Positions 48,266-59,021 of a stretch of 64,000 nt of DNA are shown here, one piece after another. The notes under the pieces are model-generated. The model worked only from the letters and a program-made list of their open reading frames with translations. It was not told the origin of the DNA and did no database searches. The DNA comes from Rhodocyclaceae bacterium (lineage in GTDB: Bacteria; Pseudomonadota; Gammaproteobacteria; Burkholderiales; Rhodocyclaceae): the NCBI GenBank assembly GCA_019455325.1, contig JACFMQ010000001.1, positions 445,071 to 509,070 of the forward strand. Direction: 5' to 3'. How positions within the stretch are numbered: the first letter of the stretch is position 1; every line of letters starts with the position of its first letter. A program made the position numbers and the translations under genes.

Positions 48266-49150
48266 TTGATCGTGTATATACCTGAGCGGGCGAAATATAG
48301 GGCAATTGCGCCACCTTTGCCCCGCATCGTCCGCCCCGCGCGCTCCGTCCTTTTTGCCGCAACCGGGTCGTCCCGCTCCCCTGCTCCGCTCTTCAACCGT
48401 CGCGCCTTGTCTCCCATTCTCTCCCCGGACCAACTGGTCGGCCGCCTGCCCCCGCTCGATCGTTCGGGTGCCATCTGCGTCGCGGCCAGCCTGAGCGAGG
48501 ACATCGCCGCCTGTCGTGCCGCGCTGCTGCCGCTGACCAGCCCCGCCGAGCACGCCCGGGCCGCGGTTTTCGCACAGACGGCGGATGCGGCCCGCCACCT
48601 GCTCGGACGCGCCCTGTTGCGCGCCGTCCTGCGCCGCGAGCTTGCCGGCTGGACGCTGCCCGACGCCATCCCGACCAACGCCTGGGGAAAGCCCGAGCTG
48701 CCGGGCAGCGGCCTCGAATTCTCCATCTCCCATGCCGGCCAGGCCGTCTGGCTGGCCGTTACGCGCGCCGCGCCGATCGGCATCGACATCGAAACCGCCG
48801 CCGCCTGTACCGACCCCTTGCTCCTGGCCGACGCGCTGCATCCGCAAGAGCGGGCAGACATCCAGCGCCACGCTGCGGCGGAAGCGGAGCGGCATTTTCT
48901 GCGCTGCTGGACCCGCAAGGAGGCCGTCGTCAAGGCCGTCGGTAGCGGGCTCTCCTGCCCGCTCGACGGCTTTCGCGTCAGAACCGACGATTTCCCCCGG
49001 GACTGGCTGCAAATTCCGCCGCCGGACCGTCCTGCCCGGTGGACCTGCTGCGACCTGCCGGCACCGCCCGGCTACCACGCCAGCCTGGCGGCGGCATGTT
49101 CCGGATTGTCGATCACGCATCACCCCGCCTTTCCCTGGAACGAGCGATAA
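48266..49150 (+). CDS. Sfp-type 4'-phosphopantetheinyl transferase
   Basis: This enzyme would add the phosphopantetheine arm to the carrier serines of the NRPS-PKS. The magnesium-binding motif GIDIE is at about nt 48779-48793 and WTRKEAVVKAVG at about 48909-48944; NAWGKPELPG and FSISHAG are also present. The start is uncertain: no in-frame ATG exists. The open frame allows TTG at 48266 (used here) or TTG at 48407, which would give a more typical length near 247 residues. Neither has a clear ribosome-binding site. It is divergent from the DUF697 gene. Confidence 0.88.
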   Translation: MIVYIPERAKYRAIAPPLPRIVRPARSVLFAATGSSRSPAPLFNRRALSPILSPDQLVGRLPPLDRSGAICVAASLSEDIAACRAALLPLTSPAEHARAAVFAQTADAARHLLGRALLRAVLRRELAGWTLPDAIPTNAWGKPELPGSGLEFSISHAGQAVWLAVTRAAPIGIDIETAAACTDPLLLADALHPQERADIQRHAAAEAERHFLRCWTRKEAVVKAVGSGLSCPLDGFRVRTDDFPRDWLQIPPPDRPARWTCCDLPAPPGYHASLAAACSGLSITHHPAFPWNER

Positions 49151-49213
49151 GGCCCTGCGCCCCTCCGTGTCGGCGGCCGGCGCCGAACGTCGGGGCAGGC
49201 ATCTCCATCGAAC

Positions 49214-49229
49214 GTCTCCCGAAAGAGAC
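49214..49229. promoter_or_regulatory. Candidate upstream activator site GTCTC-N6-GAGAC
   Basis: A palindrome of two 5-bp arms with a 6-bp spacer, about 100 bp upstream of the -12 element of the sigma-54 promoter. A further half-site GTCTCGAATC begins at 49238. The same GTCTC-N6-GAGAC recurs at 49798-49813, before the activator gene. This is the expected position for binding by a sigma-54 enhancer-binding protein. Confidence 0.6.
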
Positions 49230-49305
49230 ATGCAATCGTCTCGAATCATGGAACATAGACGCGATCATTCACGGGAATTTCCTTTGTTTTCAGTTGGTTG
49301 CCACC

Positions 49306-49322
49306 TTGGCACACCCCTTGCA
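49306..49322 (+). promoter_or_regulatory. Sigma-54 promoter (-24/-12)
   Basis: TTGGCAC ACCCC TTGCA: the invariant GG (49308-49309) and GC (49320-49321) are exactly 10 bp apart and the flanking bases match consensus TGGCAC-N5-TTGC. It lies about 50 bp before the ATG of the PhaB-like gene and about 540 bp before a sigma-54 activator gene. Confidence 0.88.
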
Positions 49323-49372
49323 GCCGGCTCCGGGAAGCGCGGAAACACGCGCCCCGATCCAGGAGACAAGAC

Positions 49373-49765
49373 ATGTCCATGCAAAAAGTCGCTTTCGTCG
49401 CCGGCGCCATGGGCGGCATGGGCGCCGCCATTTGCCAGTCGCTCGCCCGCGACGGCCTGCGCGTCGTCGCCGGCTGTCCACCGCATTTCCGCTTCAAGGA
49501 CGAGTGGCTGGCCATGCAGCGCGCGCTCGGCTTCGAGTTCCTGTCCGAGGAGCACGAGCTCGCCGACGACCGCCAGCTCGAACCGCTGCTCGACCGCATC
49601 GAGCGCGAGGTCGGCCCGGTCGAGGTGCTGGTGAACAACGCCGAGATGACGCACTTCCGCAATGTCTCGGCGCTCGCCCGGCGCGCGCGCGTGGTCAGCA
49701 TCGAGCCGGTCGAGGGCGCCTACCGCACGCACGTCTGGCTGCCGACCGGGCAGCTCAGGCACTGA
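49373..49765 (+). CDS. Half-length PhaB-like short-chain dehydrogenase (catalytic half missing)
   Basis: A 130-residue protein whose first about 97 residues match acetoacetyl-CoA reductase PhaB (VAFVAGAMGGMGAAICQSLA, RVVAGCPP, EVGPVEVLVNNA). The match ends there. The catalytic Ser-Tyr-Lys half and C-terminus are absent, replaced by about 33 unrelated residues. The glycine motif TGG reads AGA. AGGAGA precedes the ATG, and a sigma-54 promoter lies just upstream, so it is probably expressed. It may be a degraded gene or a small binding/regulatory protein. No remnant of the missing half lies in the 93 bp downstream. Confidence 0.75.
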   Translation: MSMQKVAFVAGAMGGMGAAICQSLARDGLRVVAGCPPHFRFKDEWLAMQRALGFEFLSEEHELADDRQLEPLLDRIEREVGPVEVLVNNAEMTHFRNVSALARRARVVSIEPVEGAYRTHVWLPTGQLRH

Positions 49766-49797
49766 GCAGCGGCACGGCGCGTGCCGCGACGCGCGAT

Positions 49798-49813
49798 GTC
49801 TCGAATCCGAGAC
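49798..49813. promoter_or_regulatory. Second GTCTC-N6-GAGAC palindrome
   Basis: Same arms and spacing as the site at 49214-49229. It ends 44 bp before the activator ATG, suggesting autoregulation or repression by the activator. Confidence 0.55.
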
Positions 49814-49857
49814 GACATGGCGTAAGATGGGAGCCCGTCTTGCCCGCCCTCTTCGCC

Positions 49858-51315
<1,458 letters not shown>

Positions 51316-51450
51316 CGCGCCGGCGCCGCGGCCGGCGGGAAATTTCGCATCGCGGAAGGCATTCCCTCCCACGCCGTTGCGCTAATCTGGCCCGAAATCC
51401 GGGGCGGCCGCGCCGCCCCGCCAACGACAAATCACGAGGAGACTCCGATC

Positions 51451-53451
51451 ATGCCGAACGTGTCCCATCCGCTGCTGGACAACCCCCGGCAGGCCCTGGA
51501 AAAACGCAGCAAGGTGGTCAGCGCCGCCGAGGCGGTGCGCCTGATCCGCGACGGCGACACCGTCGCCACCGGCGGCTTCGTCGGCATCGGCTTCGCCGAG
51601 AACATCGCCGTCGCCCTCGAACGGCGCTTCCTCGGCGAGGACCCGCAGGCGGAAAAAGGCACGCCGAAGAACCTCACCCTCGTCTACGCCGCCGGCCAGG
51701 GCGACGGCGGCGAGCGCGGCCTCAACCACTTCGGCCACGACGGGCTGGTGAAGCGCGTCGTCGGCGGCCACTGGGGGCTGGTGCCGAAGCTGCAGAAGCT
51801 CGCCGTAGAGAACCGCATCGAGGGCTACAACCTGCCGCAGGGCGTCATCAGCCACCTCTTCCGCGACATCGCCGCCGGCAAGCCGGCGCAGATCTCGCGC
51901 GTCGGGCTGGGCACCTTCGTCGACCCGCGCCACGGCGGCGGCAGGATCAACGAATGCACGCGCGAAGAGCTCGTCTCGCTGATCCAGGTCGGCGGCGAGG
52001 ACTACCTGATGTACCGGACCTTTCCGATCCACGTCGGCATCGTCCGCGGCACCACCGCCGACCCGGACGGCAACGTGACGATGGAGAAGGAGGCGCTGAC
52101 GCTGGAGGCGCTGGCCATCGCCATGGCCGCGCACAACTCGGGCGGCATCGTCATCGTCCAGGTCGAGCGCGTCGCCGAGCGCGGCTCGCTCAACCCGCGC
52201 CAGGTGAAGATTCCCGGCATCCTGGTCGACTGCGTGGTCGTCGCCGAGAAGCCGGAGTACCACATGCAGACCTTCGCCGAAGCCTACAGCCCGGCCTTCT
52301 CCGGCGAGATCCGCATCCCCATGTCGAGCATCGCGCCGATGGCCATGGACGAGCGCAAGATCATCGCCCGCCGCGCCGCCTTCGAGCTGGCGTCGAACGC
52401 CATCGTCAACCTCGGCATCGGCATGCCCGAGGGCGTTGCCAGCGTCGCCGCCGAGGAGAAGGTGATCGACCTCCTGACGCTCACCGCCGAGCCCGGCGTG
52501 GTCGGCGGCGTGCCGGCCGCGGGGCTGAACTTCGGCGCCGCCGTGAACACCGACGCCATCATCGACCAGCCCTACCAGTTCGACTTCTACGACGGCGGCG
52601 GGCTCGACGCCACCTTCCTCGGGCTCGCCCAGGCCGACGCCGAGGGCAACCTCAACGTGTCGAAGTTCGGCCCTCGGCTGGCCGGCGCCGGCGGCTTCAT
52701 CAACATCAGCCAGAACGCGAAGAAGGTCGTCTTCGTCGGCACCTTCACCGCCGGCGGCCTGGAAGTGGCGATCGCCGACGGCCGGCTGAAGATCGTCCGC
52801 GAGGGGAAGACGAAGAAATTCGTGCAGGCGGTCGAGCACCGCACCTTCAGCGGCGCCTACGCGGTGAAGCGCGGCCAGCCGGTGCTCTACGTCACCGAGC
52901 GCTGCGTCTTCCGGCTGACGCCGGACGGCATCGAGTTGATCGAGATCGCGCCGGGCGTCGACCTCGAACGCGACGTGCTGGCGCAGATGGATTTCCGGCC
53001 GAAGATCAGCCCGCACCTGCGGCCGATGGACGCGCGCATCTTCGCCGACGGCCCGATGGACCTGCGCCGCGAACTGCAAAGCCTGCCGCTGGAAGAACGG
53101 CTCGCCTACGACGCCGCGCAGAACCTCTTCTTCGTCAATTTCGAGAACCTCAACATCCGCTCGCCCGAGGACATCGAGGCCATCCGCCGGCACATCGAGC
53201 GCCTGCTGGCGCCGCTCGGCAAGCGCGTCGACGCGATCATCAACTACGACAACTTCAGCATCCCGCCGGAACTGCTCGACCCGTACATCGAGATGGTGCG
53301 CGACGTCGTCACCCGCTTCTACGTGCGCGTCACCCGCTACACCACCAGCGCCTTCACGCGCGCGCAGATCGGCGACGCGCTGGCGCAGCGGCAGCTCGCG
53401 CCGCACCTCTTCGACAACCGGCACGAGGCGCTGGAACGCCTGAAGGACTGA
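51451..53451 (+). CDS. Fused family I CoA-transferase (YdiF/Pct type) with extra C-terminal domain
   Basis: A 666-residue acyl-CoA:carboxylate CoA-transferase. Both alpha-like ([20 protein letters not shown]) and beta-like halves are in one chain, and the catalytic Glu lies in [11 protein letters not shown]. It should move CoA between acetate, propionate, 3-ketoacids or similar. Beyond the usual YdiF end it has about 130 extra residues (from about [14 protein letters not shown]) that I cannot assign. An AGGAGA site precedes the ATG. It lies 135 bp after the activator gene with no terminator seen. Confidence 0.93.
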   Translation: MPNVSHPLLDNPRQALEKRSKVVSAAEAVRLIRDGDTVATGGFVGIGFAENIAVALERRFLGEDPQAEKGTPKNLTLVYAAGQGDGGERGLNHFGHDGLVKRVVGGHWGLVPKLQKLAVENRIEGYNLPQGVISHLFRDIAAGKPAQISRVGLGTFVDPRHGGGRINECTREELVSLIQVGGEDYLMYRTFPIHVGIVRGTTADPDGNVTMEKEALTLEALAIAMAAHNSGGIVIVQVERVAERGSLNPRQVKIPGILVDCVVVAEKPEYHMQTFAEAYSPAFSGEIRIPMSSIAPMAMDERKIIARRAAFELASNAIVNLGIGMPEGVASVAAEEKVIDLLTLTAEPGVVGGVPAAGLNFGAAVNTDAIIDQPYQFDFYDGGGLDATFLGLAQADAEGNLNVSKFGPRLAGAGGFINISQNAKKVVFVGTFTAGGLEVAIADGRLKIVREGKTKKFVQAVEHRTFSGAYAVKRGQPVLYVTERCVFRLTPDGIELIEIAPGVDLERDVLAQMDFRPKISPHLRPMDARIFADGPMDLRRELQSLPLEERLAYDAAQNLFFVNFENLNIRSPEDIEAIRRHIERLLAPLGKRVDAIINYDNFSIPPELLDPYIEMVRDVVTRFYVRVTRYTTSAFTRAQIGDALAQRQLAPHLFDNRHEALERLKD

Positions 53452-53496
53452 CCCGCCCCTGCCTGCGCGAGCACGACGCGCAAGGCCTGTCAATGC

Positions 53497-53540
53497 TTGA
53501 AAACCGCTATTAGAAACATAGTATCCACAACATTTATAAT
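53497..53540 (+). promoter_or_regulatory. Probable sigma-70-type promoter for the MCP gene
   Basis: An AT-rich island in otherwise GC-rich DNA. TTGAAA (53497-53502) and TAGTAT (53519-53524) are 16 bp apart; a perfect TATAAT at 53535-53540 lacks a good -35 partner. Either would start a message before the ATG at 53570. Confidence 0.5.
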
Positions 53541-53569
53541 ACTAATGCCTTAAAACAAGGAGAACATTC

Positions 53570-55210
53570 ATGGCTGCCGCCATTGGCATATCCCTGCGAG
53601 CCAAGCTGCTGTCGCTCGCGCTGCTCACCGTCGTCGCGCTGGCCGCCCTGTTCGCGGTCCTGTTGAACAACGAGAAGGACCAGTTGATGCGCGACCGCCA
53701 GGAGAAGGTGCGCAATCTCGTCGAAACGGCGCACACCAGCGTCGCCCATTACGAACGCCTGGCGCGCGAGGGCGCGATGTCGGTGGAGGATGCCAAGCAG
53801 GCGGCCATCGCCGTGCTGCGCGCGATGCGCTACGACAAGAACGAATATTTCTGGATCAACGATTTCACGCCGACCACGCTGATGCATCCGATCCGCCCGG
53901 AGCTGGAAGGCAGGCCGATGACCGAGGTCAAGGACCCGACCGGCAAGCTGCTCTTCGTCGAGTTCGTCAAGGTGGTCAAGGCGTCCGGCGCCGGCTTCGT
54001 CGACTACCTGTGGCCGAAGCCCGGCTCCGACGCGCCGGTGCCGAAGACCTCCTACGTCAAGGGCTTCGAGCCCTGGGGCTGGATCATCGGCACCGGCATC
54101 TACGTCGACGACGTGGACGCCCTCTTCCGCCAGCAGGCGATCCGCTTCCTGGCGTGGGGCGTCGGCATCGGCGGCTTCATCGCGCTGGCGCTGGTCCTCG
54201 TCGGCCGCAACATCGTGAACACGCTCGGCGGCGAACCGGCCTACGCCGCCGAGATCACCCGCCGCATCGCCGCCGGCGACCTGACCACCGAGGTCGAATG
54301 CGCGCCCGGCGACAAGGACAGCCTGCTCGCCGGCATGCGGGAGATGCAGGGCACGCTGCGCACGATGATCCGCGAGATCGTCGGCGGCGCCGAGCGCCTG
54401 GCAACGGCCTCGGACCAGTTGCTACACGCTTCCGAGGAAGTGGCGGAAAGCGCGCGCCAGCAGAGCGAGGCCGCGTCCGCCATGGCCGCCGCCGTCGAGG
54501 AGATGACGGTGAGCATCGACCAGGTCTCGCACAACGCCGGCGAGGCGCACGGCATCTCGGAAGAGGCCGGACAGACCTCGGAGCGCGGCACGGCGATCAT
54601 CCAGAACGCCGCCGTCGAGATGCGCAAGATCGCCGACGCCGTGCAGTCCTCGTCGAAGACCATCGAGGAGCTGGGCCTGCAGACCGAACAGATCACCTCG
54701 ATCGTGAACACCATCCGCGAGATCGCCGACCAGACCAACCTGCTGGCGCTGAACGCGGCCATCGAGGCGGCGCGCGCCGGCGAGCAGGGGCGCGGCTTCG
54801 CGGTGGTCGCCGACGAGGTCAGGAAGCTCGCCGAGCGCACCAGCCTGTCGACGACCGAGATCGCCGGCATGGTCGACAAGATCCAGAACGGCACGCGCAA
54901 CGCCGTGACCAGCATGCAGGCCGGCGTCGCCCAGGCGGACAAGGGCGTGTCGCTGGCCAACGAGGCCGGCGAGTCGATCGTCAGCATCCGCGACGGCGCG
55001 CTGCGCGTGGTCGAGGTGGTGAACGACATCTCCTCGTCGATCCGCGAGCAGAGCGCGGCTTCCAGCGACATCGCCAAGAACATCGAGCGCATCGCCCAGA
55101 TGTCGGAGGAAGGCGTGCAAGCCGTGCGCCACACGACGGATGCCGCCCGCCACCTGCAGGAGCTGTCGACGGCGCTGCACGCGTCGGTCAGCCGCTTCAA
55201 GGCGCTCTAG
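53570..55210 (+). CDS. Methyl-accepting chemotaxis protein with periplasmic Cache domain
   Basis: A 546-residue receptor. Membrane helix 1 is about 12-34, a single Cache-type periplasmic sensor about 37-190 ([33 protein letters not shown]), helix 2 about 193-212, then HAMP-like and signalling domains with the conserved hairpin [20 protein letters not shown]. Such Cache receptors often sense small organic acids. No CheR-binding pentapeptide is seen at the C-terminus. AAGGAG precedes the ATG. Confidence 0.95.
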   Translation: MAAAIGISLRAKLLSLALLTVVALAALFAVLLNNEKDQLMRDRQEKVRNLVETAHTSVAHYERLAREGAMSVEDAKQAAIAVLRAMRYDKNEYFWINDFTPTTLMHPIRPELEGRPMTEVKDPTGKLLFVEFVKVVKASGAGFVDYLWPKPGSDAPVPKTSYVKGFEPWGWIIGTGIYVDDVDALFRQQAIRFLAWGVGIGGFIALALVLVGRNIVNTLGGEPAYAAEITRRIAAGDLTTEVECAPGDKDSLLAGMREMQGTLRTMIREIVGGAERLATASDQLLHASEEVAESARQQSEAASAMAAAVEEMTVSIDQVSHNAGEAHGISEEAGQTSERGTAIIQNAAVEMRKIADAVQSSSKTIEELGLQTEQITSIVNTIREIADQTNLLALNAAIEAARAGEQGRGFAVVADEVRKLAERTSLSTTEIAGMVDKIQNGTRNAVTSMQAGVAQADKGVSLANEAGESIVSIRDGALRVVEVVNDISSSIREQSAASSDIAKNIERIAQMSEEGVQAVRHTTDAARHLQELSTALHASVSRFKAL

Positions 55211-55228
55211 GCGCGCGGCGGCAAAAAG

Positions 55229-55268
55229 AAAGCGGCGCCGGGGAAGCTCCCCGGCGCCGCTTTTTTTT
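55229..55268. terminator. Bidirectional intrinsic terminator
   Basis: A 13-bp perfect GC stem (55232-55244 with 55248-55260) with a 3-nt loop, flanked by an A-tract on the left and eight T on the right. It separates the convergent MCP and moaE genes. Confidence 0.93.
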
Positions 55269-55298
55269 CGTGCCCGTGCCGGCCCGTTCGCCGCCCGG

Positions 55299-55751
55299 CT
55301 ACTTCTCCCAGCGCGCCGCGGCGCCGTCGTCGGCCTCGCGCGCATCGACCCAGCGCGCGCCCGCGGGCGTCACCTCGCGCTTCCAGAACGGCGCGCGCGT
55401 CTTCAGATAGTCCATGATGAACTCGCAGGCGGCGAAGGCTTCGCCGCGATGCGCGCCGCTGACCGCGACGAGCACGATGCGGTCCTGCGGCAGCAGGCGG
55501 CCGACGCGGTGGATCACGCGCACGGCGTAGACGTCCCAGCGCGACCGCGCCTCGGCGACGATCGCTTCGAGCGCCTTCTCGGTCATGCCCGGATAGTGCT
55601 CCAGCGTCATCTCGGAGACGCCGTCGCCGTCGTTCACGTCGCGCACCAGCCCGACGAAGCTCGCCACGGCGCCGGCGCGGGCGTCGCCGGCGGTCAGCGC
55701 GGCAATCTCGGCGCCGACGTCGAAATCCGCTTCCTGGACGCTGATCGACAC
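55299..55751 (-). CDS. moaE: Molybdopterin synthase large subunit MoaE
   Basis: A 150-residue protein with the MoaE features VGLVRDVNDGD, LEHYPGMTEKAL, HRVGRL and the catalytic region APFWKRE. With MoaD it inserts sulphur into cyclic pyranopterin monophosphate to give molybdopterin in the cytosol. The start is a GTG at 55751 with GGAGG 6 nt upstream, 2 bp after the moaD stop. Confidence 0.96.
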   Translation of the reverse strand: MSISVQEADFDVGAEIAALTAGDARAGAVASFVGLVRDVNDGDGVSEMTLEHYPGMTEKALEAIVAEARSRWDVYAVRVIHRVGRLLPQDRIVLVAVSGAHRGEAFAACEFIMDYLKTRAPFWKREVTPAGARWVDAREADDGAAARWEK

Positions 55752-55753
55752 GG

Positions 55754-56005
55754 CTAGCCTCCGGTCACCGGCGGGAAGAAGGCGACCTCGTCGCCATCCT
55801 TCACCGGCGTGTTCTGGCGCGCCATTTCCTGGTTCACCGCGCTCTTCAGGTTCTTCACCGCGGCAAGGCCCGCCCATTCGCCGCCGCGCTGCGCCAGCGC
55901 GGCCAGCAGCCCGCCGACGTCGGCGACGCCGGCCGGCAGCTCGATGCTCTCGCCGGCGGTGCCGAGCCTTTCGCGCAGGGCCGCGAAATACAGGATCTTG
56001 ATCAT
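55754..56005 (-). CDS. moaD: Molybdopterin synthase sulphur carrier MoaD
   Basis: An 83-residue ubiquitin-fold protein beginning MIKILYFAALRERLG and ending in the required Gly-Gly (PPVTGG), which carries the thiocarboxylate used by MoaE. Its gene lies 1 bp after moeA. Confidence 0.96.
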   Translation of the reverse strand: MIKILYFAALRERLGTAGESIELPAGVADVGGLLAALAQRGGEWAGLAAVKNLKSAVNQEMARQNTPVKDGDEVAFFPPVTGG

Positions 56006-56006
56006 G

Positions 56007-57212
56007 TCAGTTCAGCAGATCGGAGAACGGGATGAAGCGCACCAGGTCGCCGCGCTGCACCGCCTGTCCGGGCGGGTTGTCGACGAGACCGTCGGCCTGC
56101 ACGCACGAGGAGAGCACGCCCGAGCCCTGGCTCGGGAACAGCTCGACACCGCCGTCGTCGTTGGTCAGCGCACGCAGGAACTCGCGGCGGCCGTCGGGGC
56201 GCGGCCAGTCGTAGTCGGCGCGCAGCAGGTAGGACTTGGGCCGCACCCGGTCGACGCCGGAGAGGCGCAGCACGAAGGGGCGCACCAGCGTCAGGAAGGT
56301 GACGAAGGCCGACACCGGGTTGCCGGGCAGGCCGATGAAGGCGCAGTCCTTGCCATCGACCGTCACCGCACCGAAGGCCAGCGGCTTGCCCGGCTTGATG
56401 GCGATCTTCCACATTTCCAGCCGGCCCTCGGCTTCCACGGCCGGCTTGATGTGATCCTCCTCGCCGACCGAGACGCCGCCGGAGGTGACGATCAGGTCGT
56501 TGTCGACGGCCGCCGCGCGCAGCGCGGCGCGGGTGGCGTCCAGGCGGTCGGGCACCAAGCCGAGGTCGCGCACCTCGCAGCCGAGGCGTTCGAGCAGCGC
56601 CACCAGCGCGAAGCGGTTGGAGTTGTAGATGGCGCCCGGCGGCAGCGGCTCGCCGGGCATGCGCAGCTCGTCGCCGGTGAAGAACACGGCGACGCGCGGG
56701 CGGCGCAGCACCGGCAGCGTAGCCAGGCCGACCGAAGCGGCGAAGGCCGTGTCCTGCGGCCGCAGGCGGGCGCCGGCGGCGAGGATCTGCGCGCCCGGCG
56801 CCACGTCCTCGCCGGCGCGGCGGATGTGCTCGCCGGGCTTCGGCACGTGGTTGATCAGCACGCCGTCGCCGGCGTGCTCGCAGCGCTCCTGCATGACCAC
56901 CGCGTCGGCGCCGGCCGGCACCGGCGCGCCGGTGAAGATGCGGGCGGCGGTGCCCGGCTGCAGGTGCGTGCCGACGCTGCCGGCCGGGATGCGCTGCGAC
57001 ACCGGCAGCTTCGTGCCCAGCGCCGGCACGTCGGCGGCGCGCACCGCGTAGCCGTCCATCGCCGAGTTGTCGAGCGGCGGCACGGCGAGCGTCGAATGCT
57101 GTGCCTCGGCGAGCACGCGGCCGGCGGCGGCGATGGTCGGCATGGCCTTGGTTTCGCTCACCGGCCGGCAGCCGGCGAGCAGTCTGTCGAGCGCTTCGTC
57201 AAACGGGAGCAT
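56007..57212 (-). CDS. moeA: Molybdopterin molybdenumtransferase MoeA
   Basis: A 401-residue protein with MoeA blocks PLDNSAMDGYAVRA, GTAARIFTGAPVPAGADAVV and VTSGGVSVGEEDH. It inserts molybdate into adenylated molybdopterin. It overlaps the mobB gene by 14 bp, showing tight coupling within the molybdenum cofactor operon. Confidence 0.96.
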   Translation of the reverse strand: MLPFDEALDRLLAGCRPVSETKAMPTIAAAGRVLAEAQHSTLAVPPLDNSAMDGYAVRAADVPALGTKLPVSQRIPAGSVGTHLQPGTAARIFTGAPVPAGADAVVMQERCEHAGDGVLINHVPKPGEHIRRAGEDVAPGAQILAAGARLRPQDTAFAASVGLATLPVLRRPRVAVFFTGDELRMPGEPLPPGAIYNSNRFALVALLERLGCEVRDLGLVPDRLDATRAALRAAAVDNDLIVTSGGVSVGEEDHIKPAVEAEGRLEMWKIAIKPGKPLAFGAVTVDGKDCAFIGLPGNPVSAFVTFLTLVRPFVLRLSGVDRVRPKSYLLRADYDWPRPDGRREFLRALTNDDGGVELFPSQGSGVLSSCVQADGLVDNPPGQAVQRGDLVRFIPFSDLLN

Positions 57213-57738
57213 CGGTCTTTCCTTGCAGGTTCAGGGTATCGACGACGAAGTCGGCGATCGCCTCGACGTCGTTGAGATCGAGAATTGGCAGATGCGCCGG
57301 CAGATACGCCGGCAGCCGCGCTTCGCCCGGCGCGTCGGTGGCCACGGCGACGACGTTCGGGTTCTCCGGCCACAGCGGCGGCTTGCCGTTGGCCGGGCGG
57401 TGCACTTCCAGCTTCGGCACCGGCTCGTTCTTGAAGCCCTCGACCAGCACCAGGTCGCAGGGCGAGAAATGCGCGAGATAGCCGGCCAGCGTCGGCTCGG
57501 CCTCGTCGCGCAGCTCGTGCAGCAGCGCCCAGCGCTCGCCGCCGGTGAGCATCACCTCGCTGGCGCCGGCCTCGCGGTGGCGGTACGAATCCTTGCCCGG
57601 CCGGTCGATGTCGAAGCCGTGGTGCGCGTGCTTGATCACCGAGACCCTGAGACCGCGCGCCGTCAGGCGCGGGATCAGCCGTTCGAGAAGCGTCGTCTTG
57701 CCCGAGCCGGAATAGCCGGCGATGCCGAAAATCTTCAT
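57199..57738 (-). CDS. mobB: Molybdopterin-guanine dinucleotide biosynthesis protein MobB
   Basis: A 179-residue GTP-binding protein with Walker A GYSGSGKTT, KHAHHGFDIDRPGKDSYRHR and LVLVEGFKNEP. It supports conversion of molybdopterin to the guanine dinucleotide form. Its start overlaps the upstream ATP-grasp-like gene by 4 bp (ATGA). Confidence 0.95.
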   Translation of the reverse strand: MKIFGIAGYSGSGKTTLLERLIPRLTARGLRVSVIKHAHHGFDIDRPGKDSYRHREAGASEVMLTGGERWALLHELRDEAEPTLAGYLAHFSPCDLVLVEGFKNEPVPKLEVHRPANGKPPLWPENPNVVAVATDAPGEARLPAYLPAHLPILDLNDVEAIADFVVDTLNLQGKTDAPV

Positions 57739-59021
57739 GCGTGCATTTTACCCGCTGCCGGGCCCGCCACTTCGAACACCGGCGCGAAGCCGCCGCCCGG
57801 CGTGCGGAAGTTGGTGGTCTGGCCCTGGTAGAGACGTGCGACGACCAGTTGGACCCGGCCGGCGTAGGCATAGTTGCGCAGGTCGAGCTTGAACTGCCGC
57901 GGCTCGCCGGCGACGTTCAGCCGCCGCTCCGACGGCGGCACCAGCGCCTGCGCGATGTAGCCGCCCTGCAGGATTTCCTCGAACACGCGCTTGGTCAGCT
58001 TGTCGCCGCGATACGCGGCCTTGCTGCCGTAGCCGGCGGCCGGCTTGAAGAACCAGCGCCGGCGCTCGGCCCACAGCGTTTCCGCGTCCTCGGCGCGCAC
58101 CATGCGCGTCGCCGGCACCATCTCGGCGATCAGTTGCCGCGCCTCGGCCGGCACGCCGAGTTCGGCCAGCCAGCCGGCGTCGCAGAGCGCGGCGAGGTTG
58201 CGCTTGTCGGCGTAGAGCGCGTGCGCGCGGGGGTGCGGCGTGATCACCGCGCCGTCATGGTCCCAGGCGGCGCGCAGCGCGGCGTGGGCGGGCGCGTCGA
58301 GGGCGAAGTCGGTGAGACGGTTGTAGACGAGGTCGACGGCCTCGCCGCCGAGCAGCAACCGGCCGCCGTCCCAGACGAACTCGGCCGGATCGGCGATGAC
58401 GGCGGCGATGCCGTGCTGCACGAATAGCCGGCGGAACAGCTCGAACTCCGGCGCCATGTACTGCTCGGCCGGCCGCTCGTCGACGATGGCGATGCGCGCG
58501 AGCGGAACGTCGCCGCGCACGCGCCGCCACTCCTCGCGGAACATGGCGACGAAGGCCGCCTCGACGTCCGCCGCCGGCCGCGGCGCGCTTTCCGCGGCGG
58601 TGCAGCAGGCGCGCGTTGCCGCCGCCAGCCGCGCGTTGAGCAGGCCGCCGCCGGCGTTGGTGTTGATCTCGATCAGCTTCGGTCCGTCCTCACCGACGTG
58701 GAAGTCGTAGCCGAGGAAGGCGCCGGCCGCCGCCGTGCGCCGCCGCGCCGAGGCCGGCGCCCAGCCGAGCGTGCGCGCCTGCCAGCCGGGCAGCGCGACG
58801 ATCTCCTCGACGGCGGCGATCAGCTCGGCCATGTGCGCGAGATGCCGGCGACCGACGAAGACCGCCGAATCGGAGAAGAGGTGCGGCCGCGTCGCGAAGA
58901 TCTCGCGGTACAGCGCGTCGTCGCCGAGCGCCGCAGCCAGCGCCGCGTGGTCGAGCGTGATGCAGGCGCAGTCGCGGTTGAGCGCCGCGGCGACCGATTT
59001 GCAGTCCGCAGGCTCGTTCAT
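57735..59021 (-). CDS. ATP-grasp-like protein of unknown function
   Basis: A 428-residue protein. Central sequence LIEINTNAGGGLLNARLA and later RRWFFKPAAGYGSKAAYRGD and YIAQALVPPSERR look like ATP-grasp ligase elements (glycine-rich loop after Phe-Lys-Pro, lone Glu/Asn near the metal site). It overlaps the helicase upstream and mobB downstream, each by 4 bp (ATGA). The position within a molybdenum cofactor operon is suggestive but may be chance; substrate is unknown. Confidence 0.7.
   Translation of the reverse strand: MNEPADCKSVAAALNRDCACITLDHAALAAALGDDALYREIFATRPHLFSDSAVFVGRRHLAHMAELIAAVEEIVALPGWQARTLGWAPASARRRTAAAGAFLGYDFHVGEDGPKLIEINTNAGGGLLNARLAAATRACCTAAESAPRPAADVEAAFVAMFREEWRRVRGDVPLARIAIVDERPAEQYMAPEFELFRRLFVQHGIAAVIADPAEFVWDGGRLLLGGEAVDLVYNRLTDFALDAPAHAALRAAWDHDGAVITPHPRAHALYADKRNLAALCDAGWLAELGVPAEARQLIAEMVPATRMVRAEDAETLWAERRRWFFKPAAGYGSKAAYRGDKLTKRVFEEILQGGYIAQALVPPSERRLNVAGEPRQFKLDLRNYAYAGRVQLVVARLYQGQTTNFRTPGGGFAPVFEVAGPAAGKMHA

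Noticed and set aside
48241..48300. AT-rich stretch upstream of the PPTase gene as a defined promoter
   Set aside because: Several TTG and TATA-like words occur, but none is paired at a proper spacing, so no promoter is called.
49830..49843. Second sigma-54-like element (GG-N10-GC) just before the activator gene
   Set aside because: Only the core bases match, and the predicted transcript start would fall at the start codon. It is much weaker than the promoter at 49306.
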